Positions 1 to 10,900 of a DNA stretch of 32,758 bases are shown piece after piece (position 1 is the first letter of the stretch; each line of letters starts with the position of its first letter). The stretch spans positions 1 through 32,758 of the IMG/VR virus record IMGVR_UViG_3300042445_002627; one strand, 5' to 3'. The position numbers and the translations under genes are program-made. Under the pieces are notes generated by a model, which saw nothing but the letters and a program-made list of their open reading frames with translations, did not search any database and was not told the DNA's origin. The DNA is from a virus.

Positions 1-1074
1 GCTGGTCTAGTAGAACTTCCCAAAGAATTGAGCAGTCTGGCTTCTGGCAGCTTATCTAGTTTAACCAGTGGGTTATCGGGCGCACTTGGCAGTGCCACTG
101 GGGCATTGGGCGGATTGGCAGGAGGCCCGGGCGGCGCCACTGGGGCATTGTCCGGAGCACTTGGAGGTGCCACTGGGGCATTGTCCGGAGCACTTGGAGG
201 TGCCACTGGGGCATTGTCCGGAGCACTTGGTGGTGCCACTGGGGCATTGTCCGGAGCACTTGGTGGTATCACCAGCAATCTTGGCAGTGTTTCATCATTG
301 GCCAATAATGGTACAGCGCAACTGGGCGGGCTATTAGCAAATGCCAGTAAATATGGAGTTGGCACAGCAGTTGAATGGGCTAAAACTACATCTGGAGCCA
401 CTGGTGCAATAGCAGGAATATCTGGCAGTTTAGCCGGTGGGGTTGCCAGTAGTCTACAAGGAGCAGGAGTTGATCTTGCAACTGGAAGAGTGGCAGCAAT
501 AGACTCAGCATTTGCGTCAGGAGGAGTTTCCGGTGCCGCTGGAGCATTTGGAGGCGTTGTCAGTAAATTAACATCTGGGTTGACGACTCAAATGGACTCA
601 CTGGCCAAACAAGGAGAGTTTGCAGTTAATTTCAGCGACACTAAATTACCGGCTGCTGTGGCCGGCATTGTTCCGGCTGCTGGATTTAAAGGAACCATTG
701 ATAGGTCTACATTAAATGCGGCCACTGCCAAACTAGTTGGCAGTGATAAAATAGGATTGCCTGACTTTAGCCCGCAAGCACTTGATACATCTGCACTGAC
801 TGATGCCGCAAGCAAGGCCAAAGGATTATTGGCAGGTGGATTAGATGCAGGTGGATTGCTGGCCAGAGCGTCCGGTGCCGGCGGGTTAGGCAGTATAACA
901 GCGTCAATAAACGGTGCTGTAAGCAGTGCTACATCTGCATTGAGCAGTGTAACAGGCAGTGCAGTGAGCGGTGCGTTGGGTAAATTACCCTATGCAGGAA
1001 CAGATTCAAACACATTACTAAGACTAGGACAATCGCCTGATCCATTGGCAGCAATCAAAGCTAGATTAGGGTAA
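1..1074 (+). CDS. Gly/Ala-rich repetitive probable virion protein, 5' partial
   Basis: The frame is open to the first base of the window, so the gene begins upstream; 357 residues are visible. A TTG at 28 could be read as a start, but the frame continues before it with no stop. Visible residues about 27-88 are almost only Gly, Ala, Leu, Ser and Thr, and contain four copies of an 11-residue unit reading GATGALSGALG. The rest stays rich in Ala, Gly and Ser and ends in a more ordinary tail (LPYAGTDSNTLLRLGQ). No Cys, no signal peptide and no catalytic motif are seen. It lies 8 bp before the gp25-like gene, in the baseplate cluster of T4-like phages, so a virion or baseplate-associated role is likely by context only. 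I do not recognise the family. An elastic, low-complexity structural linker would fit the composition. Confidence 0.8.
   Translation, partial: AGLVELPKELSSLASGSLSSLTSGLSGALGSATGALGGLAGGPGGATGALSGALGGATGALSGALGGATGALSGALGGATGALSGALGGITSNLGSVSSLANNGTAQLGGLLANASKYGVGTAVEWAKTTSGATGAIAGISGSLAGGVASSLQGAGVDLATGRVAAIDSAFASGGVSGAAGAFGGVVSKLTSGLTTQMDSLAKQGEFAVNFSDTKLPAAVAGIVPAAGFKGTIDRSTLNAATAKLVGSDKIGLPDFSPQALDTSALTDAASKAKGLLAGGLDAGGLLARASGAGGLGSITASINGAVSSATSALSSVTGSAVSGALGKLPYAGTDSNTLLRLGQSPDPLAAIKARLG
82..264 (+). repeat. 33-bp in-frame tandem repeat
   Basis: Four back-to-back 33-bp units lie at 133-165, 166-198, 199-231 and 232-264, each encoding GATGALSGALG. They differ from one another only at the third base of the first codon (GGC/GGT) and of the last codon (GGA/GGT), so all differences are silent. 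A diverged partial copy precedes them (about 82-120, reading ALGSATGALGGLA). The pattern points to recent expansion by slippage or unequal recombination. Confidence 0.93.
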
Positions 1075-1082
1075 ATATTACT

Positions 1083-1457
1083 ATGACCACATTTGTAGGA
1101 TTTAACACAATCAACCAGCCAAAGAAGTTTACACTAGTAGACTTTGAATTGATCAAACGTGACCTGTTGAATGCATTTAACATACAGCAAGGGCAACTGG
1201 TTGGACGGCCTGGCTACGGCACAGTGATCTGGAGTTATCTGTTTGAAAATCAAACACAAGATACTGAACGAGCAATCCTGGCAGAAATACAACGTGTGGC
1301 CGGGCTAGATCCAAGAATCTATATTGAATCTGCCGAACTATTCCCACAAGACAACGGCATACTGATACAGATTGCACTGACCACAGTGCCAGGACAAACA
1401 ACACAGTTCTTATCATTGTTTTTTGATCAGCAAAATCAAACTGCGGGCTACGTGTAA
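1083..1457 (+). CDS. 25: Baseplate wedge protein, gp25-like
   Basis: This 124-residue protein matches the length and layout of the GPW/gp25 family of contractile-tail baseplate proteins. In that family it forms part of the wedge core around the sheath initiator, next to gp6 and gp53. Visible support is the helix after LVDFELIKRDLLNAF, then the family-typical turn G-R-P-x-Y-G (residues 41-46) followed by W50 and a hydrophobic strand. A C-terminal alpha/beta half carries a helix of the TERAILAEIQRVAG type. The gp6-like gene follows after 53 bp, the same order as in T4 (25 then 6). The ATG start sits 8 bp after the upstream stop; only a weak AGG at 1068-1070 lies ahead of it, so translation may depend on coupling. 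The family assignment is confident. Confidence 0.9.
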   Translation: MTTFVGFNTINQPKKFTLVDFELIKRDLLNAFNIQQGQLVGRPGYGTVIWSYLFENQTQDTERAILAEIQRVAGLDPRIYIESAELFPQDNGILIQIALTTVPGQTTQFLSLFFDQQNQTAGYV

Positions 1458-1483
1458 ACATAAACTGGGTGGTTTATATTCGC

Positions 1484-1491
1484 GATAAATA
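1484..1491 (+). promoter_or_regulatory. Candidate T4-type late promoter (GATAAATA)
   Basis: GATAAATA lies in the 53-bp gap before the gp6-like gene, 19 bp ahead of its ATG at 1511. T4 late promoters carry TATAAATA at -10, and marine T4-like phages use a relaxed NATAAATA. The position and spacing suit a transcript start a few bases downstream with a short leader. Confidence 0.6.
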
Positions 1492-1510
1492 ATCTACAAG
1501 ATGGATTATT

Positions 1511-4500
1511 ATGGCAAAAACTACTAGACAAACTGCGGTATTTGGTGTTGAGGATTGGAAAAGAATCTATCAAACCTACCAAGAAGCCAACTTCCAAAGT
1601 TATGACTTTGAAACTCTTCGCAAGAGTTTTGTTGACTACATACGACTGTACTATCCAGAAACATTCAACGATTACATTGAGTCAAGTGAATTTATTGCCT
1701 TATTAGATGTGATGGCGTTTATGGGTCAAGCACTGGCCTTCCGTACTGATCTCAACACACGTGAAAATTATTTAGACACTGCCGAACGTCGTGACAGTGT
1801 GGTTAAACTTGCCAACTTGGTCAGCTACACACCCAAGCGTAACACAGAAGCATCGGGATACCTTAAAGTATTTTCAATTCAAACCACAGAAAACATTGTG
1901 GACTACAACGGCATTAACCTGAGCAACATCACTGTTAACTGGGCCGACCCAACTAACTTTGACTGGCAAGAACAATTCACTGCTATCTTAAATGCCGCAT
2001 TAGTCAACACACAGCGCACTGGCCGTCCTGGCAACAGAACTACCATTAACGGAATTCGTACAGACGAATACACAATCAACTTGTTGCCAGGCTTCTTGCC
2101 GGTGATCCCTTACAGTTCTGTTGTGGATGGTGTCAACATGCCATTTGAAGCAGTCAGTGCCACAGCCAGCGGCCGCGGCTATGTATACGAACCTAGTCCA
2201 CGTCCTAACGGGCAATTTAATGTGTTGTTCCGTAATGACCAACTGGGATTTGCTTCTGCCAACACCGGATTTTTCTTCTTGTTCAAACAAGGTGTGCTAC
2301 AAAACCAAGATTTTAATCTGCCAGAACGAATTTCTAACCGTGCAGTCAATATCAATATCGAAGGCGTCAACAACACTGACCGTTGGTTATATCAATTAGA
2401 CAACGTTGGCAACATAAGTCGTGAGTGGGAGTTTGTTGAAAGTGTGTACACTGCCGCAGCCGAACAACTCACAACGCTACGATCAATATACTCAGTTACC
2501 AGCAGAGCCAATGATCAAATTACCATGAACTTTGGTGATGGTGTATTCTCAGAAATTCCTGTTGGCACTTTCCGTGCTTATGTTCGTGCATCAAACGGAT
2601 TGCAGTACATTATCAATCCTGAAGAGATGCAAAATGTTTTATTAAGCATCAGTTATGTCAGCCGTACTGGACAACTGGAAACGCTCACAATGACATGTGG
2701 TATCACTGAGCCAGTGAGCAATGCTCTTGCTCGTGAAACCATTGATGATATCAAGCAACGTGCACCAGCTCGGTACTACACACAGAACCGTATGGTCAAC
2801 GGCGAGGACTACAACAACTTTCCGTTCACTCAGTACAATTCAATTATTAAATCTAAAGCACTGAACCGTGCGTCAATTGGCACAAGTCGATACCTTGACC
2901 TAGTTGACAACACTGGAAAATATTCAAGTACCAACACATTCTCCAGTGATGGTGCCTTGTATGAATACAATACATTGCCTACGTTCCTATTCACGTGGCT
3001 GACAACCAATGAAATTGGTGATGTTCTCACCAATCAAGTTGAAGTCAACTTGGCCAACAGTCCTGCTAAACAATTTTACTACGCTAATTTCCCTCGCCTG
3101 TCGTTGTTGCCACTGGCAGTGACCTGGAACGAAAGCACAACTCTGGCCAATGAAACAACAGGTTATTTTAAAAATTCTGCAGGAAATCCTGTACCAGTTG
3201 GACAATACGCCAGCAATAACATGCAATATGTTCAAACTGGCAGTTTGATTAAGTTTGTTCCTCCTTCGGGCTATTACTTTGATGCCAATAATACATTAGT
3301 GTTGGGCACACCGACTCGAGCAGATGAAAAGTTAATAATCTGGGCGTCAGCACAGGCCATCTACAACGACGGAACAAATCAAGGTCTTGGCAATTTTAGC
3401 AACGGAGTTGGACCTGTGGTGCTTAATAATTTTGTGCCCACTGGCGCAGTATGCAGTCAAGTTATTCCATTGTTTGTCACAGACCTAGGAACAGATGTGC
3501 GTAACAGTGCTGCCGCACAGATTGAATTGTATCGTAACTTTGGACTGGGTTATAATAATCTAACTAAAACCTGGTATTTAATAACTGCAAATAATCTTGC
3601 TATCGATGCTACCTGGAGCCAAACATACGAAGGTGACACCACTGGCGCAAACTTAGATGCCAGCTGGTTCTTGCAGTTTATAACCGACGGCGAATCGTAC
3701 ACAGTTACAAGCCGTGCGCTGAACTATTATTTTGGCAGTGTGCTACAGACACGCTTCTTTTTCTACGGTGACGAACAAATTTATGATAGTCGTACCGGAA
3801 CCACCATCCGTGACTTTGTCAAAGTGTTAAAAACCAACAGCAGACCAGACTCAAATTTACCGCTTGAAAGCGACGTTTCCATGCGGATCATTGACCAACC
3901 AGTGCAGCCAGACGGCTATGTTGATGACTATCAAGTGCTGGTTTCCTGGCAAGACAACGATGCCGACGGCGTCCCAGATGATCCAGACTTCTTTGACACA
4001 ATTGTTGCACCCACTGTGAACCCCACAACTAAAAATGTGTTCTTTCAACAAATTGTTGACTTTGACAATCTACAACGGTACGTATTGGTAGAACCCGGAG
4101 TTATAAATTCTCAGTATGCCACCCAGAGTGACATCGAAGTGGTAAAATCACAGTACATAGTTGGACAAGTGTTCTATGCATACGGTGTTTACGATACCAC
4201 AACACTGTCATACACAACATCGCCAGCATTTTATATCCTGTCGTTGACCGCCACCGGCACCACTGAACTGGTAACAACACGTGATTACATAACTCGCGTT
4301 GGCAGACAAGACCTGTTTTTCCAATACAGACACAACAGTTCGTTGACCAATCGTATTGATCCAGGATCAACCAACATTATCGATGTCTATGTGGTCACGC
4401 AGGCATACTACACAGCATATAGAAACTACATTGTAGACTCAACAGGAACAGTTCCAGAGCCAGACCCCCCATCTTTAGATACACTAACTACTGAGTATGC

Positions 4501-4945
4501 AGGACTACAAGACTATAAAATGATTTCAGACAACATGATCATTAACTCAGTTGACTTTAAACCATTGTTTGGCCTCAAGGCCGCACCAGAACTACGTGCA
4601 ACTATCAAAGTGATTCGTGCCAGTGGATCCACAGCATCAGTCAGCGAAATAAAGAGTTTGGTGGTGTCCTTCATTAACAGTTATTTTGCAATTGAAAATT
4701 GGAATTTCGGCGATACATTCTACTTCTCTGAACTATCTGGATACCTGCATCAAAACATTGGCGATGTGGTAAGTTCAGTTGTGTTGGTTCCAATAAGCCC
4801 ACAAAAGAGTTTTGGTGACTTGTACGAAATACGGTCAGCACCTAATCAAATTTTTGTTAACGCAGCCACAGTGGCAGACATTCAGGTAATAGAAGCATTG
4901 ACCAGCACAAATCTTAGAACTGCCCCTGGCAGCGGAGTAATTTAA
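1511..4945 (+). CDS. 6: Baseplate wedge protein, gp6-like, enlarged
   Basis: This 1144-residue protein has an N-terminus typical of gp6 from marine T4-like phages: FETLRKSFVDYIRLYYPE near residues 35-52, the acidic SSEFIALLDVMAFMGQALAF helix, then the NTRENYLDTAERRDSV segment and a Y-T-P-K-R strand (about 107-111). In T4, gp6 dimerises to join the wedges into the ring around the baseplate hub. The C-terminus (about 1010-1110) has the gp6/gpJ-type ATIKVIRASGS and SYFAIENWNFGDTFYFSELS layout. T4 gp6 is about 660 residues, so the middle (about 440-950) holds several hundred extra residues, rich in Thr, Asn and Tyr. The stop and the next start overlap as TAATG, suggesting translational coupling to the giant gene. 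A late-type promoter lies just upstream. Confidence 0.88.
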   Translation: MAKTTRQTAVFGVEDWKRIYQTYQEANFQSYDFETLRKSFVDYIRLYYPETFNDYIESSEFIALLDVMAFMGQALAFRTDLNTRENYLDTAERRDSVVKLANLVSYTPKRNTEASGYLKVFSIQTTENIVDYNGINLSNITVNWADPTNFDWQEQFTAILNAALVNTQRTGRPGNRTTINGIRTDEYTINLLPGFLPVIPYSSVVDGVNMPFEAVSATASGRGYVYEPSPRPNGQFNVLFRNDQLGFASANTGFFFLFKQGVLQNQDFNLPERISNRAVNINIEGVNNTDRWLYQLDNVGNISREWEFVESVYTAAAEQLTTLRSIYSVTSRANDQITMNFGDGVFSEIPVGTFRAYVRASNGLQYIINPEEMQNVLLSISYVSRTGQLETLTMTCGITEPVSNALARETIDDIKQRAPARYYTQNRMVNGEDYNNFPFTQYNSIIKSKALNRASIGTSRYLDLVDNTGKYSSTNTFSSDGALYEYNTLPTFLFTWLTTNEIGDVLTNQVEVNLANSPAKQFYYANFPRLSLLPLAVTWNESTTLANETTGYFKNSAGNPVPVGQYASNNMQYVQTGSLIKFVPPSGYYFDANNTLVLGTPTRADEKLIIWASAQAIYNDGTNQGLGNFSNGVGPVVLNNFVPTGAVCSQVIPLFVTDLGTDVRNSAAAQIELYRNFGLGYNNLTKTWYLITANNLAIDATWSQTYEGDTTGANLDASWFLQFITDGESYTVTSRALNYYFGSVLQTRFFFYGDEQIYDSRTGTTIRDFVKVLKTNSRPDSNLPLESDVSMRIIDQPVQPDGYVDDYQVLVSWQDNDADGVPDDPDFFDTIVAPTVNPTTKNVFFQQIVDFDNLQRYVLVEPGVINSQYATQSDIEVVKSQYIVGQVFYAYGVYDTTTLSYTTSPAFYILSLTATGTTELVTTRDYITRVGRQDLFFQYRHNSSLTNRIDPGSTNIIDVYVVTQAYYTAYRNYIVDSTGTVPEPDPPSLDTLTTEYAGLQDYKMISDNMIINSVDFKPLFGLKAAPELRATIKVIRASGSTASVSEIKSLVVSFINSYFAIENWNFGDTFYFSELSGYLHQNIGDVVSSVVLVPISPQKSFGDLYEIRSAPNQIFVNAATVADIQVIEALTSTNLRTAPGSGVI

Positions 4946-7900
4946 TGGCCACAGTGAGAACAGTAGATTTTCTACCAGAAATATTCCAAACCTCCACAAA
5001 CAAGCAATTTTTAGCTGCCACCCTGGACCAGTTGGTTCAAGAACCGCAGTTTAAAAAGACACAAGGCTATGTTGGACGACGTGTAGGCCCAGGTGTAAAT
5101 GCCGACGACAAATATGTCGTAGAACCCACTGAATCTCGCGCAGACTATCAATTAGAACCAGGCGTTGTATTCAGAAAAACTGATTCCACAGTGATCAAAG
5201 ACGCAGTCACCTATCCAGGCATTACCGATGCGCTGGGCACACAAGGTGCGTTTGTTGATCAAAGCCAAAGACTCTATACCAGTGAATACTATACCTGGGA
5301 TCCGCAGATTAACTGGGACAAGTTTGTAAACTACAGCCAATACTATTGGCTACCAGGTGGTCCGTTGTCAGTTGATGTGGGTGGTACAGCAGTTCCATTG
5401 ACTGCAGATTATACTGTCACAAGAGAAAATGGTGTATACACATTTTCAAACTATACCGGCAGCAATCCTACAATTACACTGTTGCGCAACGGCAACTACA
5501 CATTCACTGTGGCACAGAATGCAACAGAAACAGTAAACTATCGGGTAACAGCGGCCACAACATCAGCATACATTATTGATTACTTGCCAAATCCATCACT
5601 GACACTGGTGCGTGGCAACACCTATGTGTTCAATTTAAATCTTGGTGTAGTATCACCATTTTGGATTAAAACAACTCCGTCGCAAGGCCGCATTGATCAA
5701 TACAACACTGGTGTAAGTCGCAACGGTGCAAACACTGGCAACATTACATTTACCGTTCCACAAGACGCACCCGACACCTTGTACTACGCAAGTGAAACGC
5801 AGTTTAACATGCAAGGCGTGCTGACAATTATTGACGGAACTCCGGGCACAGGTCCTGGCTTCTGGATTCAGACTGATCCTGGTGTTGACGGTGTACTGCC
5901 CTATGCACCTAACATTTCTAGTAGAGATGTGTTGGGTGTAACCAACAACGGTGAAGATCTTGGAACAGTGACATTCAGCGTTCCTGCTGCCACTGCACAG
6001 AGTTTTTACTATGGATTAACTAGTATTGCTCCTGTTGACCTTGCTACTAATCTAACATTTAGTCAGATCAACAATGTTTTTCTTTCTGAATTTTTTGCAG
6101 AGTACCCGTCAGGGATTGATGGAATTACAAATTTAAATGGCCGAACTTTGGTATTCCTTAACACAACCGACGATGTTGATGCTGACAGCTGGGAAAATAT
6201 CACTCAATTTGATCCTTTGGTAAGAACTGCGCCTAATCAAGTTGGGGCCACCATAAGTTATGATGTAAACGGTGAGCCGTATGATGACTTACCGTATAAT
6301 ACAATCACCGATGTGATTGTAAGTGGAACCCCTGACCAACAGGATGGGTTACCTGGAAGTTTTGATAGTATTCCGTTTGCGCAGGCAACTCTGTTGACTC
6401 AAGCACAACGCTACAGTGTATGGCGAATTGAGTACGTCACCACTGCTGGTGGACAGATATACATGCAGTTAAACAGTGTGTTGCCGGTGGCCGAGTTGGA
6501 AAAGTTTACCATTGCCTTTGGTACACAGTATTCAAATACTAATTGGTATAAAGATGCTTCTGGATACTTTGAAGAAATTCCGTTGCTGACAGCAATCAAA
6601 GATGTACTGTATTATCAAGACGGCACCGACCCTGGAATTTTTGGACAAATTCGTTTGCTTGATCAAACCAATGCAACCACAACATACATCAACGATATCG
6701 TTGGAAAACCCAACTATACCAGTTCAAATGGTGTGGTGTTCACCAATGGACTCAAGGTTCAATTTCGTGGCAGCACAATACCAGCTGAGTACGAAAATCA
6801 AGAATACTATGTTGAAGGTGTAGGCACAGCTATTAGATTACTGCCGGTCAGTAATTTTGTCACACCCGAGCCATACACCCAAAATGAACCTATTCCTTTT
6901 GACAGTCTAGCATTTGATGTTGGAAACTACGATGCTTCGTTGAGTTCGCCACTGATTCCAGAGTATCTCACAATCGGACGTGCCAGCCCAGATTTAAATG
7001 CCTGGACACGTAGCAACCGCTGGTTCCATATTGACATCATCAATGCATCTGCGGCTTATAACAACACAACACCAATTTTAAGCAACTCTCAAGGTGCTAA
7101 ACGTCCTATTATAGAATTCAATGCAGGAACACGCTTATATGATTTTGGAACACAAGGAAAACTTCCAGTCAATATTGTTGATTTCAATATCACCGATGCA
7201 CTGAGTACCATCAACGGATCACTTGGTTACGGCATTGACGGATACGAATTTGTCAACGGTACCCGTGTTATTTTTGCAGCAGACACTGATCCAGACGTCA
7301 GAAATAAAGTTTACGTTGTAAATTTTATTATACCTGACACTGTGCCGCCCTTGATTGCACAACCTATCATTAATCTAGTTCCTGCAGATGACTCAACTGT
7401 GTTGATTGACCAAACCGTAGTCACACTCAGCGGACTAACAACACAAGGAACCAGTTATTATTATGATGGTGTCACTTGGATAAGAGCACAACAAAAGACA
7501 GCCACAAACCAGGCACCATTGTTTAACGTGTATGATTCTGCTGGAATTAGTTTCAGCGATCGTTCCAAGTACCCCAGTTCTACATTTGTCGGCAGTAAGT
7601 TATTCAGTTATGCCACTGGCCAGGGTGCCGCAGACACTGTGTTAGGATTGCCACTGCGTTATCTAAGTATAAACAACATTGGTGACATTGTATTTGATAA
7701 TAATTTTTACACAGACCAGTTTATCTATGCCGAACAAAACACTTCGAAGACTGTTAATATAAGCGAAGGTTACTCGTATCAATATGCCAGTCGAGTCGTC
7801 TACGAACGAGAACTTGGTTGGCAAGTGGCAGCAACTCCAAGTTTGATTCGTCAACAATTCCAGTTCACATACGATGGATCCCCATTACGATTCAATATTA

Positions 7901-10900
7901 ATATACCCGAGAACACAGTTGTTCCACCCATACAACTTTTTGTGGCCAACAAGTATATACTGCCTGCAGAATACACAGTAACCAGAACAGATACTACAAC
8001 CACAATCATACTGAACAACATCTACACGCCGGGATCAATTATTGAAGTTCAGGTATTAAGTACAGAGCCAAGCGACAATGGATTTTATCAAGTACCAATC
8101 AACTTGGCAAATAACCCGTTTAATGTTAACAGTCCGTACTTTACGTTGGGCACTATACGAACACATTATGAAAGCATTGCTAGAAATCTAATAGACTTTG
8201 CCGGTGATATCAACGGCGCAAACAACACACGAGACCTAGGCAACATTGGTCGGTACGGCACAACTATACTGGAACAAAGCGCACCATTGACTCTGGCTGG
8301 CTTCTTTATGAGAAGCAGTGAGTACAACATATTTAAGTCAATGGAGTTTAACGATAGAGAATACACCAAGTTTAAAAACAGACTGTTAGAAAATGCTATT
8401 CGTGGCGAATGGGGCAATTTAACAACAAGCGAAATTCTTGATTCTGTAGTTACTGATTTAAACATTGGTAAAACCAATGTAAACAGTTTCTATTACAGCG
8501 ATATGTTGCCCAGTGGCAATGTATACACAGACACTGTGTACACAGTGACACCAATCACTGTTGGCATATTTGACACACTACAAACACACTCGTTTACTTC
8601 TGCAAACTTCTTAGGGTTATTGGTGTTTTTGAACAACACCCTGCTGACACTAAACTATGACTACACAGTGGCAACAGATGGACCGACACTCACTGTCACT
8701 GTTCCGTTGGCAGTTGGCGATGTAGTTACTGTTCGTGAATATGCAGACACTGCTGGAAATTATGTTCCTAATACTCCTACCAAAATGGGTCTATATCAGG
8801 CATACAAACCTGAAATGTTCCTGGATGAAAACTATGTAAACCCAACTGTTGTTATCCGTGGGCATGATGGCAGTATTACCGCTGCCTTTGGTGACATGCG
8901 CGATGATATTTTATTGGAATTTGAACGCAGAATTTTTAACAATTTAAAGACCGAAGGTAACCCAGTACCAATCCCACCCGAAGAAGTCATTCCAGGATAT
9001 TTCCGCACAACTGATTACACACAGGCTGAGATCACAACCATTCTGGGCGAAAGTTTCTTGACCTGGGTAGGACAAAACAAACTGGATTACAAAACACAGC
9101 AGTACATTGCCAACAATCCATTTACCTACAACTATAGCCAAGCTGGCGATAAAGAAAAAGATTTGCCATTGCTGGGAGCCTGGCGCGGCATCAGTAGATA
9201 TTTCTATGATACACTGAGTCCTAATTATACCCCGTGGGAAATGTTGGGCTTTAGCCAACAGCCTGCATGGTGGGAAACACGCTATGGCCCTGCGCCATAC
9301 ACACAGGATAACTTGGTGTTATGGGACGATATACAGGCGGGTATTGTTGCTGATCCAGACGGATATTATATTAAACCCGACTTCGTAAGACCAAACTTGT
9401 CAACTTATTTTATACCCACAGGTACAGAAGGCCAGTTACTGGCTCCATTGGACAGTGTGGTTGGACAATACAATCCCAATGCATTCCGTAAGAGCTGGGT
9501 TGTTGGCGACGGCGGCCCTGTTGAGGCCGCATGGTGGACCAGCAGTAGTTATCCATTTGCTGTGATGCGCCTGTTGGCGCTGACACGCCCAGCAAAATTC
9601 TTTAGTTTGTTTGCAGACCGAGATCTTTACAAGTACAGTACAGAATTTGAACAGTATTTGTACAATGGTCGATATCGACTAGATGCCAGTGGTGTCCAGG
9701 TGTACGGCGGCAACGTTAACATATCAACCGGTGTTGTTACACCTGTCAGCAAGGCCAGTTATATCAACTGGATCGTTGACTACAATCAACAGCTGGGTAT
9801 CAATTCAACACAGGCACTGGAAGAAGCACTGGCAAATCTTGACGTGCGGTTGTGTTGGAGAACCGGAAGTTTCACAGATAAACAATATCTCAAAATATAC
9901 ACAGAGAGATCCAGTCCTAACAGTTTGAATTCAAGTTTACTGTTGCCAGACGAAAGTTATGACTTGATGTTGTATAAAAACTCACCGTTTGCCACTGTGG
10001 CATACAGTGCAGTGATTATTCAATCGACTGATACAGGATATGCAGTATTTGGCTACAGCACAACTGATCCTTACTTTGACATTTATGCAAGTCGCGCCAG
10101 TGGCGAGTTGCAAACTATCAGTGCTGGCGGCACCACTGTGCGTGTTCCGCGACAATACACAAATGATATTGTACAAGTTCCGTATGGATTTGTGTTTACT
10201 AACCAATCGAGTGTGGTTGACTTCTTGTTGAGCTATGGACAATACTTGACCACTCAGGGTCTAGTGTTTGACACACGAGAAAACGGTTACACGCTGGACT
10301 GGAAACAGATGGCCAGCGAGTTTCTTTATTGGGCAAACCAAGGCTGGGCTGTCAACAGTTTAATCAATTTAAATCCAGCCGCACTGCAATTGACTGCTGA
10401 CCGACCCGGTGCTGTGGTTGACAGCATCAGTGTTCAAAATCCAGAAAACATGTTACTGGATCAAAACCGTACACCGTTTGATGCTAGAAATTTGGTAATT
10501 GAACGATTAGAAAATAGATTCACAATCACAGGCACAAACAACCAAGCAATTTCCTATGTTAAATTACAATTTGTTAGCTACGAAGACATTGTAATACTCA
10601 ACAACGTCAGTGTTTTTGCCGACCTAATTTATAATCCTCCCACTGGCGCACGACAGAATCGTGTCTACGTCAGTGCTATCACAACCACCGAGTGGAACGG
10701 CACATTAAATGCACAAGGCTTTGTGCTTAACCGAGACAATGTGAAAGAATGGGCTCCGAATATTAAATATGCCAAAGGCGAAATTGTTCTGTACAAAAAC
10801 CTCTATTGGTCTGCACAAGATATTATTCAGCCCAAGCGAGAATTTGCCTATTCTGACTGGGTCAAGAGTGACTATACCAAGATACAAAAAGGCCTGTTGC

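Noticed and set aside
82-264. CRISPR-like or diversity-generating repeat
   Set aside because: The repeats are direct, in frame, without spacers, and no reverse transcriptase or cas gene is in the window.
1061-1083. Possible late promoter GGTAAATA before the gp25-like gene
   Set aside because: It mismatches the core ATAAATA, is part of the upstream stop region, and ends only 5 bases before the start codon.
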